From NCBI GenBank assembly GCA_947488305.1, contig CANKZM010000001.1, positions 62,001 to 126,000 on the forward strand: a stretch of DNA of 64,000 nt. Reading direction: 5' to 3'. The stretch is from an uncultured Roseobacter sp. Its GTDB lineage: Bacteria > Pseudomonadota > Alphaproteobacteria > Rhodobacterales > Rhodobacteraceae. The notes beneath the pieces are model-generated. The model was not told the origin of the DNA and did no database searches. It saw only the letters and a program-made list of their open reading frames with translations. Shown piece after piece: positions 18,162 to 28,307 of this stretch (within the stretch, counting starts at the first letter, position 1; each line of letters opens with the position of its first letter). Both the position numbers and the translations under genes were made by a program.

Positions 18162-18168
18162 GTGAACT

Positions 18169-18194
18169 CGGCAACGCTCACCAAGGCGTTGCCG
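18169..18194 (+). terminator. hairpin after the AGCS symporter gene
   Basis: CGGCAACGC and GCGTTGCCG form a perfect 9-bp stem with an 8-base loop, 8 bases after the stop codon. The following T-run is weak (GAAGCTTTGCC), so termination may be partial. Confidence 0.65.
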
Positions 18195-18543
18195 GAAGCT
18201 TTGCCTAATTCGTTGCTGGCAAGGCTTAATGCCGCATGGGTGAACGCGTGTGGTCTCAAGGCTTCTTCGTGGTGCAGAAAACAAATGGTCAGACGTTCTT
18301 TTCATTGGCGACGAGGACCGCCTTAGCTTCGCGCTCCGAAAGCTGTCATTGGCGCAGCCGCAGCGAATTGGTAATAGGTCCCGCATGTGTGTCCTTTGAG
18401 ACAAGCGCAGCGAACGTCCGATTTGGATTTCAGCCATTTCGGCAGTTTTGAATTGCGCCTTTCGATAAAACGCACTGACGTGAGCCGATCTGGAGGGCGT
18501 TCGGTGGCAAAAATTGCTTTAACAGCACCAAGCAAAACCTTTG

Positions 18544-19184
18544 CTGATCGACGAAAAGCCCGAGTTCTCCCAAAAACTGCATTTGTTGGAAGCGGGAATG
18601 ACACTTGGGTCTGCTTTCAAGTTTGCCAATCTCATCGAGCGATACCCTGATCTGAAGTTCGATTTGAAAACCGAGCATACCTAGAGCACGGGAAAATTGT
18701 TGAAGTCAGGCGAGATCGGCGTCTATCTGTGAATTCTCGGCGACGACGAAATTGATGCGTCAATTTATACCAAACATGTCGCTCTGGCCGAGCATGGCAT
18801 CGTAATTCGCGAAGACGAGCCCAATTGGCAAGCCGATGCGATAAACCCTGCCGACCTTGCGGGATACCGATGAGTGTGCTTCGCAATTGACCCGATAACA
18901 AAAAAAGAATTGAAGAATACACGCTGCCGAAACGGTCGAAAAGCCACGGATTGACATACGAACGGCGTCTCTGGCCACTGGCGTCCAATTGGTGAAGACA
19001 GGACGATTTATCATGTCTGCGTCATTGCAGCTTGCAGGTGTGCTGAGGAAGGAAGGGCTTGGTAATTTGACCGGTCCTGCACCGAGTACAGCCACGCAAT
19101 GCAGGCGTCCATGTGAGAACGCGTTCTCAAGAGTTTACACCAATCAAAATGTTGGTTTCACATTTTGACTGTGTCCAGGTCTAG
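18544..19184 (+). pseudogene. LysR-type regulator effector-domain remnant
   Basis: The plus strand reads as a LysR-like effector domain: LHLLEAGMTLGSAFKFANLI, then LKFDLKTEHT, STGKLLKSGEIGVYL and VALAEHGIVIREDEP. It is broken by in-frame TAG near 18679 and by two TGA codons in positions where homologues would have another residue. After about 18955 the match continues in other frames (LATGVQLVKTGRFIMSASLQ) and ends FTPIKMLVSHFDCVQV at 19184. The DNA-binding part before 18544 is not recognisable. This is a heavily decayed gene. Confidence 0.6.
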
Positions 19185-19262
19185 ACATCGACCGATGTGG
19201 ATCTGGGTGATTCTGTAGCCCCAGTGTAAGATCAGGACGACGAATTGGCTTCGGGCTTGCCT

Positions 19263-19600
19263 TAAAACATCTGGGATCTCTGGGCGTTGAACCCCTCGCA
19301 TGACGCATTGTTCATCGCCACACCCGAAAACAATGGCTCGATCCCTTCGCTGTTGGTAAACGTGTGCAGTTGCGTCTCGTGACCGGAAGGTGCCGAAGCC
19401 TCCTGCGCGGCTTCTTCATCAGAATTACGAGCTGTCCGAACATTTCTCCGCGCCCCAGACGCCATGTTTGGCCAGCGCTTTCGAGTTCCACTGTTCCGGG
19501 TGCGATAAAGTAGACCCTGTTTGCTGGCTTGTCCTTGCTCAGAACAATCTCGCCAGCGTTGTTCGGTCTAAGTTCCGGCACTTGGCGGCAGGCTGAGACT
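19263..19600 (-). pseudogene. cyclic-nucleotide-binding-domain fragment
   Basis: The minus strand reads AGEIVLSKDKPANRVYFIAP, then TVELESAGQTWRLGRGEMFG and QLVILMKKPRR, which is a cNMP-binding domain of the type fused to CPA1 sodium/proton antiporters. The frame then shifts near 19410 and no antiporter membrane part exists upstream. It is a fragment of a once larger gene. Confidence 0.6.
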
Positions 19601-19618
19601 GGTTCGAATTCGTCTGAC
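19595..19618 (+). repeat. dispersed 24-bp repeat, copy 2
   Basis: This copy matches 590-613 at 22 of 24 bases, with an internal TTCGAA and flanking AGAC/GTCT. It sits between the cNMP fragment and the LysR gene. Confidence 0.5.
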
Positions 19619-19678
19619 TAGACCCAACTTTGCGCGCTGTCGTCAGACACTTGGCGGGCCAAAGCCTGGACGATCTGG

Positions 19679-20527
19679 TCAGCAACCCAAGAAGGACTTA
19701 ATGATCCTAAGATCGCGCCGCTGCTTGAGGTACACCAAACTCTCCGACATCAGAAGGTTCTTTCCGCCTAAGGGAAACCGTACCAGCCGCGGATCGTGTC
19801 CAAATTCGGCTTCGGAAACAAAGCCAATACCAACGCCGGATGCAACAATCTCCAACATCGCTTCACGGCCTTCAGCGACCACGACGGGTACAAAAGTGAA
19901 ACCACCTGACGCGGCTTCCTCAACCAGTTTTTGCTGGGTTTTCGAGCCCTTTTCTCTGAATACCAGCGGATAGTTTTGAAGATCCGCAAATGAAAACTCA
20001 TCAATCCGATCCTCAAGCAAAGACTTAGACGCGACTGCCATGATCTGCGACTCGCCCAGACTTTGAACCTCCATGTCAGAGCCCGGGCTTTGTGATCCCA
20101 CCACACCGATTTCGACGTCGTAGCTTCTCAGGCTTGCCAGTACCTCTTCACTGTTTCCGGTTTGCACAGATATTGAAACGTTAGGGTATTTCCTGCGGAA
20201 CCGAACTAACCAGTCCGTAAGGTGAAAGGCGCTGTCGACCATAATGCGCAATTGACCTTGAAGTGCTGAGCGGTTTTCAGACAGCAGATCATCAATTCTC
20301 TCTTCAATTTCAAACATCTGCTTGGTTGCAAGCAACAGCTCCTCGGCAATAGGGGTCAGGGTGATTTGCTTGCGTTCTCTGTTGAACAACAGGACATCGT
20401 GATCGCTTTCCAGCCGACGCACCTGCTCTGATACGGCTGGTTGCGTGAGCGACATCGCCTCGGCGGCACGCGAAAACCCGCCCGTGAGAGCCACATAATG
20501 AAAGGCCCTAATCTGGCTATAGTTCAC
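19679..20527 (-). CDS. LysR-type regulator of the phosphonate genes
   Basis: A 282-aa LysR protein with an N-terminal winged helix (SRAAEAMSLTQPAVSEQVRR, residues 18-37) and a periplasmic-binding-like effector domain (about 90-280). It is divergent from phnW with a 146-base gap. In alphaproteobacteria phnWAY-type clusters are often controlled by such a LysR protein responding to aminoethylphosphonate rather than to phosphate starvation. The direct target is therefore inferred to be phnWAY, and it probably represses itself. Confidence 0.88.
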   Translation of the reverse strand: MNYSQIRAFHYVALTGGFSRAAEAMSLTQPAVSEQVRRLESDHDVLLFNRERKQITLTPIAEELLLATKQMFEIEERIDDLLSENRSALQGQLRIMVDSAFHLTDWLVRFRRKYPNVSISVQTGNSEEVLASLRSYDVEIGVVGSQSPGSDMEVQSLGESQIMAVASKSLLEDRIDEFSFADLQNYPLVFREKGSKTQQKLVEEAASGGFTFVPVVVAEGREAMLEIVASGVGIGFVSEAEFGHDPRLVRFPLGGKNLLMSESLVYLKQRRDLRIIKSFLGC

Positions 20528-20601
20528 AGGTGCACCTCTAGTTTCATGCTGGGCAGATTAATGGAGACCGTCCCATAAGCTGTACCTTTGGTATCATTGA
20601 A

Positions 20602-20619
20602 ATTTGCAATTTTGTAAAT
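20602..20619 (+). promoter_or_regulatory. LysR-box candidate upstream of phnW
   Basis: ATTTGCAA-TT-TTGTAAAT is an 18-bp inverted repeat with one mismatch per arm pair, centred 63 bases before the phnW ATG. Its AT-rich symmetric form and central position in the divergent gap fit a LysR recognition site. I saw no tandem PhoB-box repeat in this gap. Confidence 0.5.
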
Positions 20620-20673
20620 ATCACTTCGGTGTCTAAGAATTCCGTCATGACTTATTTGTGCTAGGAGGCCGGG

Positions 20674-21861
20674 ATGCCCAGCAACACATTGCCAATTGTA
20701 TCTCCGAGACTGGGCGAGCCCTATCTTTTGACACCTGGGCCGTTGACGACATCCTATGAGGTCAAAGAGGCTATGTTGCGCGATTGGGGCAGCTGGGATG
20801 ATGACTTTCGCGCCATGACGCGCGAGATGCGGAACCAACTTCTGGCATTGCTGGGTGACGGTCGGGCGGATTATGACTGTGTCCCCATTCAGGGCTCGGG
20901 ATCTTACTGCGTCGAGGCGATGCTTGGTTCATTTGTGGCCCGTGATGACAAGGTGCTGGTGCTGGCGAATGGGGCCTATGGGCTCCGCGCCGCAAAGACA
21001 ATGGAGTATCTCGGGCGGGATTTTCACTTGGTCAACAAGGGCGACTACATGCCGCCACGCGGTGACGAAGTGGCCGAGATTCTCGCACAGGATCCAGCGA
21101 TTACCCATGTGCTGATCATTCACTGCGAAACGAGTTCCGGTATTCTGAACCCGGTTGAGGAACTGGCCGATGCCGCCCACGCGGCTGGTCGCAAGGTTCT
21201 GATCGACAGCATGTCAGCCTTCGGCGCGTTGCCGCTGGATGTATCTCGTGTGAAATACGCGGCAATGGTCAGCTCTGCCAACAAATGCATTGAGGGTGTG
21301 CCGGGCTTTGGCTTCGTGATTGCGCGGCGGGATGAAATCGAGGCCGCCGAAGGGAACAGCCATTCGTTGTCGCTGGACGTCCATGCGCAGTGGGCAACCA
21401 TGGAAAAGACGGGCCAATGGCGTTTCACACCACCCACTCATGTCGTGGCCGCTTTTCTAAAAGCACTGGAAGGCCACGCCCGCGAGGGTGGCGTCGCGGG
21501 GCGAGGCGGTCGCTACACCCGCAATCGCGATGTCATGGTTGAGGGTATGCGCAAATTGGGGTTTGAGACGCTGCTCGCGGATCGCTGGCTAAGTCCGATT
21601 ATTGTGACTTTCTTCTGTCCCGCCGACCCGAATTTCGAATTCACGCGCTTCTACGAATTGATGAAATCCAAGGGGTTCATCATCTATCCCGGCAAATTGA
21701 CAGTTGTGGATAGCTTCCGGGTCGGCTGCATTGGTCAAATGGATGAGAACACCATGCGTCAGGTCGTAGAGGCCGCGCGCGAAACTCTGGACGAAATGGA
21801 CGTTGGTACGGCTGCACCGCCACAGGCGGCTCTGGACGAACGCAAGAAACTCGCTGCATAG
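20674..21861 (+). CDS. phnW: 2-aminoethylphosphonate:pyruvate aminotransferase
   Basis: A 395-aa class V PLP-dependent aminotransferase. It converts 2-aminoethylphosphonate and pyruvate to phosphonoacetaldehyde and alanine in the cytoplasm. The opening LLTPGPLTTSYEVKEAMLRD is diagnostic. Lys204 (in SSANKCIEGVPGFGF) is the likely Schiff-base lysine, and the Asp of LIDSMSAFG is in place. AGGAGG lies 5 bases before the ATG. The phosphonoacetate hydrolase gene follows after 19 bases, so this is the first step of a three-enzyme pathway. Confidence 0.95.
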   Translation: MPSNTLPIVSPRLGEPYLLTPGPLTTSYEVKEAMLRDWGSWDDDFRAMTREMRNQLLALLGDGRADYDCVPIQGSGSYCVEAMLGSFVARDDKVLVLANGAYGLRAAKTMEYLGRDFHLVNKGDYMPPRGDEVAEILAQDPAITHVLIIHCETSSGILNPVEELADAAHAAGRKVLIDSMSAFGALPLDVSRVKYAAMVSSANKCIEGVPGFGFVIARRDEIEAAEGNSHSLSLDVHAQWATMEKTGQWRFTPPTHVVAAFLKALEGHAREGGVAGRGGRYTRNRDVMVEGMRKLGFETLLADRWLSPIIVTFFCPADPNFEFTRFYELMKSKGFIIYPGKLTVVDSFRVGCIGQMDENTMRQVVEAARETLDEMDVGTAAPPQAALDERKKLAA

Positions 21862-21880
21862 CACTTACAAGGATCCTGAT

Positions 21881-23140
21881 ATGCCTATTTCTTCACCGGT
21901 CGTTGCGAACGACCGCACTTACTCAACGCCCGGGACGTGTGCGATTGCTATCTGCCTGGACGGGTGTGAACCCGAATATCTCGACCAGGCGATTGCCGAT
22001 GGGTTGATGCCGACGCTCAAGCGCATGAAGGAAACCGGGACCGATCGGCTCGCACATTCGGTTATTCCGTCGTTTACCAACCCCAATAACCTGTCCATCG
22101 CGACGGGCCGCCCGCCAAAAGTGCATGGGATTTGCGGCAACTACCTCTATGATCCGGAAACCGGCGAAGAGGTCATGATGAATGACGTGCGTTTCCTGCG
22201 GGCGCCGACGCTTTTCTCGAAATTCTACGAAGCAGGCGCACGTGTGGCGATCGTCACGGCCAAAGACAAGCTGCGGGCGCTTCTTGGTGCTGGCCTGAAA
22301 TTCGATGATGACCGGGCAAAGTGTTTCTCGGCAGAAAAGTCCGACACCTCCACACAGGCCGAACACGGCCAGGCCGAAGCCAGCAAATGGTTGGGTATGG
22401 CGCAACCCGAAGTTTATTCGGCCGAACTGTCAGAGTTTGTCTTTGCGGCAGGCGTCAAGCTGTTGCGGGAATGGAAGCCGGACGTGATGTATTTGACCAC
22501 GACGGATTACGTGCAGCACAAATACGCACCGGATCAGGCCGAGGCGAAAGCATTTTATGAAATGTTCGACAAATATCTGGCACAGCTGGATGAAATGGGT
22601 GCCGCAATCGTGGTCACCGCGGATCACGGGATGAAGCCCAAACATGACGCCAATGGCGATCCGCAAGTAATCTATGTTCAGGATCTGCTGGACGAGTGGC
22701 TAGGCGAGGCCGCTGCGCGGGTGATCTTGCCGATCACTGACCCTTATGTCGTGCATCACGGCGCGCTTGGCGCGTTTGCGACTGCCTATCTGCCGCCCGG
22801 TACCGACCGGGCGGATATCATTGCAAGACTTCAGGACAGGCCTGAAATGCTAGAAGTCGTCAGCAAGGAAGAAGCAGTTGAACGCTTTGAGCTGCCCGCC
22901 GACAGGATCGGTGACATCGTGATGATCTCGACCGAAAACATGACAATCGGCACATCCGAACACCGCCACGACCTGGCAGCATTGAACGAACCGCTGCGTA
23001 GTCACGGTGGCCTTACGGAACAGGAAGTGCCATTCATCTGCAACCGTGTCCTTGATCTGCCATCGGCTCCCGTATTGCGGAACTTTGACGCGTTCTTTTA
23101 CGCAACACAGGCTGCGGCACTTGAAGAGGTAAACGCATGA
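21881..23140 (+). CDS. phnA: phosphonoacetate hydrolase
   Basis: A 419-aa alkaline-phosphatase-superfamily enzyme that splits phosphonoacetate into acetate and phosphate using two zinc ions. The start at 21881 is preferred (AAGGA 8 bases before); the open frame extends further into phnW. The nucleophile Thr66 is in [17 protein letters not shown]. Metal ligands are visible in [34 protein letters not shown] and the late SHGGLTE. Its stop overlaps the start of phnY. The order W-A-Y is that of the known hydrolytic AEP pathway. Confidence 0.94.
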   Translation: MPISSPVVANDRTYSTPGTCAIAICLDGCEPEYLDQAIADGLMPTLKRMKETGTDRLAHSVIPSFTNPNNLSIATGRPPKVHGICGNYLYDPETGEEVMMNDVRFLRAPTLFSKFYEAGARVAIVTAKDKLRALLGAGLKFDDDRAKCFSAEKSDTSTQAEHGQAEASKWLGMAQPEVYSAELSEFVFAAGVKLLREWKPDVMYLTTTDYVQHKYAPDQAEAKAFYEMFDKYLAQLDEMGAAIVVTADHGMKPKHDANGDPQVIYVQDLLDEWLGEAAARVILPITDPYVVHHGALGAFATAYLPPGTDRADIIARLQDRPEMLEVVSKEEAVERFELPADRIGDIVMISTENMTIGTSEHRHDLAALNEPLRSHGGLTEQEVPFICNRVLDLPSAPVLRNFDAFFYATQAAALEEVNA

Positions 23141-24594
23141 ACGACATGACGAAAACAGACATCCGCCACGAAGGTATGCGGATCGGGGGCGAGGTTGTCT
23201 TTACCGACGATGTGGTTGAAGTTCTTTATCCCTACACCGATGAGGTGGTGGGAACGGTGCCCGCCGGGACGGCTGAGCACGCACGCAAGGCCTTTGAAAT
23301 CGCGGCCAACTACAAGTCAAAACTCAGCCGTTACGAACGCAGCCAGATCCTGCAAAGGGCCGGCGAGTTGATTGGCGAAAAACGCGAATACCTGGCCAAA
23401 TGGCTGACCCTTGAGTTGGGTATCTGCCATCAGCATGCCATTTACGAGACAAAACGCGCTCAGGACGTCTACCAGTTCGCCGCTGCCGAGGCGATGAAAG
23501 ACGATGGCGAGATTTTCTCATGTGACCTGACCCACAATGGCAAGGCGCGCAAGATTTTCACAAAGCGCGAACCGGTGCGTGCGATTTCGGCGATCACGCC
23601 GTTCAACCACCCCTTGAACATGGTCAGCCACAAGATCGCGCCGTCGATTGCCACCAACAACTGCATGGTGTGCAAGCCGACGGAACTGACACCGCTGACT
23701 TGCCTCGCGCTGGCAGACATTCTCTACGAGGCTGGATTGCCGAAAGAGATGTTCCAGGTCGTGACCGGTATGCCTCAGGACATTGGCGACGAGATGATCA
23801 CCAATGACAACATCGACATCGTGACTTTCACCGGTGGTGTTCCGGTTGGCAAGATCATCGCCGCTAAGGCCGGGTACAAGCGTCAGGCGCTGGAATTGGG
23901 CGGTAATGATCCGCTGATCATCTGCAACGATCTCAATGACGCTGATCTCGAAAAGGCGGCCACAATTGCAGTGGCGGGTGCGACCGGGAATTCCGGCCAA
24001 CGCTGCACGGCAATCAAGCGTATTCTGGTTCAGGAAAGCGTGGCAGACCGGTTTGTGCCGCTGGTTTTGGAAAAAGCCAAAAAGATCAAATTCGGCGACC
24101 CTCAGGACCCGGAAACGGAACTGGGCTGCGTGATCCATTCGCAAGCAGCGGAGTTGTTCGAAAACCGTGTATTGCAGGCCGAAAAGGAAGGGGCGAAAAT
24201 CCTCTACCATCCCGAACGTCGTGGTGCGCTCTTGCCGCCAATTGTCGTCGACCACGTGCCGCATGACAGCGAATTGGTGATGGAAGAGACCTTTGGACCG
24301 ATCATTCCAATCGTGCGCGTGCCAGACAATGATGAAGAGGTGATGACGATTTCAAACTCGACTGATTTTGGCCTGAGTTCAGGGGTTTGCACAAACGATC
24401 TGAACCGAGCGATTGCCTATATCAATGGGTTGGACGTCGGCACCTGCAATATCTGGGAACAGCCGGGCTACCGCATCGAGATGTCACCTTTCGGTGGTAT
24501 CAAGGACAGCGGAAACGGAGTCAAAGAAGGCGTTATCGAAGCGATGAAGTTCTTTACCAACGTCAAAACCTATTCCCTTCCCTGGCCGGAATAA
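23137..24594 (+). CDS. phnY: phosphonoacetaldehyde dehydrogenase
   Basis: A 485-aa NAD-dependent aldehyde dehydrogenase that oxidises phosphonoacetaldehyde to phosphonoacetate, linking PhnW and PhnA. The catalytic Cys290 ([12 protein letters not shown]) and Glu253 ([11 protein letters not shown]) are both present, as is the cofactor loop FTGGVPVGK. It overlaps phnA by 4 bases and is followed by a strong terminator. The identity rests on the family plus the phnWA context, since the dehydrogenase family alone is broad. Confidence 0.93.
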   Translation: MNDMTKTDIRHEGMRIGGEVVFTDDVVEVLYPYTDEVVGTVPAGTAEHARKAFEIAANYKSKLSRYERSQILQRAGELIGEKREYLAKWLTLELGICHQHAIYETKRAQDVYQFAAAEAMKDDGEIFSCDLTHNGKARKIFTKREPVRAISAITPFNHPLNMVSHKIAPSIATNNCMVCKPTELTPLTCLALADILYEAGLPKEMFQVVTGMPQDIGDEMITNDNIDIVTFTGGVPVGKIIAAKAGYKRQALELGGNDPLIICNDLNDADLEKAATIAVAGATGNSGQRCTAIKRILVQESVADRFVPLVLEKAKKIKFGDPQDPETELGCVIHSQAAELFENRVLQAEKEGAKILYHPERRGALLPPIVVDHVPHDSELVMEETFGPIIPIVRVPDNDEEVMTISNSTDFGLSSGVCTNDLNRAIAYINGLDVGTCNIWEQPGYRIEMSPFGGIKDSGNGVKEGVIEAMKFFTNVKTYSLPWPE

Positions 24595-24614
24595 GAAAAT
24601 CTTCTCCCTGAACT

Positions 24615-24641
24615 GCGGGGCCTTGGTGCCCCGCATTTTTT
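24615..24641 (+). terminator. rho-independent terminator after phnWAY
   Basis: GCGGGGC and GCCCCGC pair in a perfect 7-bp GC-rich stem with a 6-base loop, followed directly by ATTTTTT. It begins about 20 bases after the phnY stop and should end the phnWAY transcript, making the downstream transporter genes a separate unit. Confidence 0.9.
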
Positions 24642-24693
24642 CGTACCGCGGCCCTTCCTCGATCACGGTAACCCAAACAAAAGGAGCCATCGG

Positions 24694-25536
24694 ATGAGCG
24701 TTGGGACATTTCTCATCGTTCTTTTTGCGGCTCTTTTGCACGCACTTTGGAACGCCATCGTTAAAGGGGCAGGGGACCGGGCTTTGGTTCTGGGCCTTTT
24801 GGCTGTTGGGCATGTTGTGCCCGGTCTGGGACTTGCCCTTTACTATGGAGCGCCCGCGCCGGAGGCTTTCCCGTATGTCGTTGCGACGACGGTGATCCAC
24901 TGGGGATACTATGTCTTGTTGAACATCGCCTACCGCACTGGCGATCTAAGCGTTGTTTACCCCATCGCCCGCGGGCTGGCACCTGTCCTGATCGCGGTTG
25001 GGGCGCTGATCTGGGCGGATGAACACCTGCCAATCATGGCATGGGTTGGCATTTTTGTGGTTTCGGGTGGGATATTGATGCTGGCGGGGCAGGCCTTTTC
25101 CAGCCAGATCGCAAGAACTGGCCTGGTCGCGGCAGTCGGGGTCGCAGTCGTAATCGCGAGCTATTCTATCGTGGATGGCATTGGCATTCGCGTGTCCGGA
25201 AACCCGGGCGGGTATATCGGCTGGATTTTCACGGCAGAGATCTTTGTCGTCCTCTATGTGTTCAGCACAAGATGGGACCGCCTGCGTGCCATGTCTTCGC
25301 AGGCCATCGGCATTGGATTGTCCGGTGGGATTGTCTCTGCTGCGGCCTACGGTCTTGTCTTGTTGGCTAAGACAACAGCACCCTTGGGGATCGTCTCGGC
25401 CCTGCGTGAAACCTCAGTCATTTTTGCCGCACTGATAGGTGTCTTGTGGTTTTCCGAGGGCCCTCGCAGCACCCGTTTGATTGCCGCGATAGTTGTAGCG
25501 GTCGGTATCGGCACGATTGCCAGCGTGGGGGGCTGA
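24694..25536 (+). CDS. EamA/DMT-family transporter
   Basis: A 280-aa inner-membrane protein with ten transmembrane helices in two EamA repeats (residues 1-135 and 145-280). YRTGDLSVVYPIARGLAPVL in the first repeat is typical. Members export or import small metabolites such as amino acids. AGGAG lies upstream of the ATG. The next gene starts 2 bases after its stop, so it is coexpressed with the phosphate carrier. Export of alanine or another by-product of AEP breakdown is possible but unproven. Confidence 0.85.
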   Translation: MSVGTFLIVLFAALLHALWNAIVKGAGDRALVLGLLAVGHVVPGLGLALYYGAPAPEAFPYVVATTVIHWGYYVLLNIAYRTGDLSVVYPIARGLAPVLIAVGALIWADEHLPIMAWVGIFVVSGGILMLAGQAFSSQIARTGLVAAVGVAVVIASYSIVDGIGIRVSGNPGGYIGWIFTAEIFVVLYVFSTRWDRLRAMSSQAIGIGLSGGIVSAAAYGLVLLAKTTAPLGIVSALRETSVIFAALIGVLWFSEGPRSTRLIAAIVVAVGIGTIASVGG

Positions 25537-25538
25537 GC

Positions 25539-27221
25539 GTGCAGATCCTGATCTTCCTCGTCGAGCTTATGGGGGCCACGATGCTGCTGCTCTATGCCGT
25601 GCGTATGGTGCGCACAGGCATCGAGCGTGCATTCGGGCCGTCGTTCAAACATGCGGTCACCAAAAGTCGAAACCGTATCAGCGCGGCGGCAGTTGGTCTG
25701 GTGCTGGCGATTATCCTGCAAAGCTCTGCCGCTGTCGCGCTGTTGGTCTCGGGCTTCTCCGCCGCGCAGGCGATCTCGTTCGGGGCTGGGCTTGCGGTTG
25801 TGCTTGGTGCCGATCTTGGGTCCGCACTGCTCATTCAGGTATTTTCCTTTGATCTTAGCTGGTTGGTGCCTGTGCTTTTGGCAGTGGGAGGTGGATTATT
25901 CGTCAAGTCCGAGCGTCGACCGCTCCGACAGGCAGGGCGTATCATCCTAGGCATTGCGTTTATCCTGATCTCCCTGCGGTTCCTGCGCGAAACCATGGAC
26001 CCGATCCGAGATAGCGCATTTCTGCCTGCAATCGCCGAATACCTGGCGCGTGATTTCATAACCGCCTTTATTGTCGGCGGCACCTTGGCATTTGCGATGC
26101 ATTCCAGCGTTGCAGTCATCCTGATGTGCGTCACGATGGTGTCGATCGGGGCAATACCAGTGACCGCGGGCGTATCCTTGGTCCTTGGGGCCAACCTGGG
26201 CAGCGCACTCATACCCGTTTGGCTTACCCGGTCGATGGAGAACCGCGCCCGCCGCGTCCCCTTGGCTAATCTGCTGGTGCGGGGCAGCGGTGCTGTCGTG
26301 GTGCTCCTTGCCCTGAACAAGACGGACATTCTGCCCTACCTCGGATCACTTGAGTCCGCGCAGACGCTGATTAACGTCCATATCCTGTTTAACGCTCTGC
26401 TCGTCACGATGATCGCGTTCGCTTTCCAGCTGGAAGCGCCGTTCAAGACGATGCTGCCAGACGATCCGCCCAGCCTCGATGAGCAGTCTCCGCTTTATCG
26501 CAGTGTGTTGGATGACGCGGTGCTCGACAGGCCGCATCTGGCGCTTGCCAATTTGCGCCGCGAGGTTCTGCGGATGGTGCAACTTGTCGAGATGATGATG
26601 ATGCCTGTCATGGATCTGTACACAAAGTACAATGGCGAGGTTGCCCGCAACACAATGGCTCGCGACACTCATATCAATAATGCCTTCGATGAGGTGCGCC
26701 GCTACGCGGCCGCCCTGCAAGGCAATTCGCTGAGCAAGGCTGATACCAAAACCGTGCGCGAATTGACCGAATACGCCATCGCCGTTGAGGCCGCCGGCGA
26801 CATCGTGGTGAAGCGCCTGATCCCGTTGGCCAAGGAAAAATCCGAGAAAGGAGTCCGCTTTTCGGAAAACGGCGCCTCCGAAATCCGCAAGATGCACAGT
26901 CAAGTTATGGCTAATATCGAGTTGGTGTCCAATTTGCTGGTATCGGATGATCTGGAAAGTGCCCGGTTGTTGCTTGAAGAAAAGCAGGAAATGGCTCGGC
27001 TGGAACGCAAAAGCCGCAAACGCCACCTGAAGCGGCTGAGCGAAGGTGTGCAGATCAGTTTCGATTCAAGCGACATTCACCTGGAAACGGTTGGTGGCAT
27101 CCGGGATTTCAACAGTCATATGTCGTCCGCAGCCTACCCCTTGCTGCACCGTGAGGGTCAGCTTCTGGAAACGCGCCTGATCGAACAAAACTACGACGAT
27201 CTTGAAGTGAGGCAACGCTGA
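25539..27221 (+). CDS. Na/phosphate cotransporter-family protein (NptA-like) with PhoU-like tail
   Basis: A 560-aa protein starting at GTG. The membrane part (about residues 1-310) has the duplicated Na/Pi motif, seen as LQSSAAVALLVSGF in the first half and MHSSVAVILMCVT in the second. The region after about residue 340 is helical and PhoU-like. The family moves phosphate with sodium, and bacterial members can act as exporters. Here it is coexpressed with an exporter-type protein beside a pathway that liberates phosphate from AEP, so phosphate efflux is a reasonable inference. Confidence 0.88.
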   Translation: MQILIFLVELMGATMLLLYAVRMVRTGIERAFGPSFKHAVTKSRNRISAAAVGLVLAIILQSSAAVALLVSGFSAAQAISFGAGLAVVLGADLGSALLIQVFSFDLSWLVPVLLAVGGGLFVKSERRPLRQAGRIILGIAFILISLRFLRETMDPIRDSAFLPAIAEYLARDFITAFIVGGTLAFAMHSSVAVILMCVTMVSIGAIPVTAGVSLVLGANLGSALIPVWLTRSMENRARRVPLANLLVRGSGAVVVLLALNKTDILPYLGSLESAQTLINVHILFNALLVTMIAFAFQLEAPFKTMLPDDPPSLDEQSPLYRSVLDDAVLDRPHLALANLRREVLRMVQLVEMMMMPVMDLYTKYNGEVARNTMARDTHINNAFDEVRRYAAALQGNSLSKADTKTVRELTEYAIAVEAAGDIVVKRLIPLAKEKSEKGVRFSENGASEIRKMHSQVMANIELVSNLLVSDDLESARLLLEEKQEMARLERKSRKRHLKRLSEGVQISFDSSDIHLETVGGIRDFNSHMSSAAYPLLHREGQLLETRLIEQNYDDLEVRQR

Positions 27222-27246
27222 GAGTAGTGCAAAATCGGAACAATAC

Positions 27247-28029
27247 CTATCCCTCCGCCACTGCGTCCTTCATGAGCGCGCGAAGCTCTGCGTGCAGTTC
27301 CGGCGTTGCAGCCGCGACAACGCGGCCATCAGAAACATAGTCGAGCGATCTGCCGTCCCAGTCAGTGATCACGCCGCCGGCCGCCTCAACGACGCCAATG
27401 AGCGGCAGGAAATCGAAAGGTTTCAAGTCAAAATCGACAATCGCATCAATGTGGCCTGCGGCGAGCAGGGCATAGGGATAGCAATCATATCCAAACCGTC
27501 TGGTATGGCCTGCGCGAACCAGGCTTTTCAAAACCACGGGCGCGTGTTCCAGCAGTTTTTCCCCTTCGTTGATGGATAGGATTGCATCCGACAGCCGTGT
27601 CGTGCCTGACACGTGAATAGGTGTACCGTTCAGGGTAGCGCCCGTCTCGGGGGTACCCAGATAGACCTCATCTAATGCTGGCATTGAGATCAGCCCAAGC
27701 GTGGGCTCGCCTTGTGTCATATGTGCCAAAAGGAAGCCGAAAAGCGGATTGCCGCTGATAAAGGAACGGGTCCCGTCAATCGGATCAACGACCCAGACAT
27801 GATCTGCGGCAAGATCGCCGGTACCGAATTCCTCGCCCAAAATGGCATGTGTGGGAAACCATTCTGCAAGCAATGCGCGAACCTCACGCTCCACCTGCTT
27901 GTCGGCGACGGTGACAGGGCTCTCGTCGGTCTTTATTTCAATGTCGGGTTTTGCTCTGAAATGAATAAGTGCTGTCTTGGCAGCCCGTTCAGCTAGGGCC
28001 ACGGCTGACGGAACAAATGATGAAGGCAC
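27247..28029 (-). CDS. inositol-monophosphatase-family phosphatase (HisN-like)
   Basis: A 260-aa Mg-dependent phosphatase; GTG at 28029 is chosen because the length then fits the family and AAGGA precedes it (the frame is open to 28089). Motifs are ILGEEFG, VVDPIDGTRSFISG and the late DFDLKPFDFLPL. The DPIDGTRSF form and length match histidinol-phosphatase/inositol-phosphatase proteins of alphaproteobacteria. It is divergent from the DeoR gene. A role in phosphonate breakdown is possible if a phosphate ester intermediate exists, but nothing proves it. Confidence 0.85.
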   Translation of the reverse strand: MPSSFVPSAVALAERAAKTALIHFRAKPDIEIKTDESPVTVADKQVEREVRALLAEWFPTHAILGEEFGTGDLAADHVWVVDPIDGTRSFISGNPLFGFLLAHMTQGEPTLGLISMPALDEVYLGTPETGATLNGTPIHVSGTTRLSDAILSINEGEKLLEHAPVVLKSLVRAGHTRRFGYDCYPYALLAAGHIDAIVDFDLKPFDFLPLIGVVEAAGGVITDWDGRSLDYVSDGRVVAAATPELHAELRALMKDAVAEG

Positions 28030-28307
28030 CGCAATTGCTTCCTTTTCAAGAATTGGTTGTGGGGCAGTAGGGCGCGTCCGGACGCACATGTAAAATTCAT
28101 AATTGCTATGGACCAGTAGGCGCCGTTTATCGTCAGATAAGTCCGTGCTTGCATAGAATTACTTGGTAACCGAATATCCGCGCAGCGGGTGTCACAGGTA
28201 GGCCACGAAACCGAGACCTTTCCAATGATCCATCGCATCGGAAAATGACCCAACGCGATGTGCTGGTTGCCGCAATCAGCGCATCGCACGCAGACGTAGG
28301 ACGCAAC

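Noticed and set aside
23518-24264. 248-codon minus-strand frame inside phnY
   Set aside because: Shadow of a high-GC coding gene; the plus-strand aldehyde dehydrogenase has intact catalytic motifs over the whole stretch.
26346-27026. 226-codon minus-strand frame inside the Na/phosphate carrier gene
   Set aside because: His-rich antisense shadow of the PhoU-like region.
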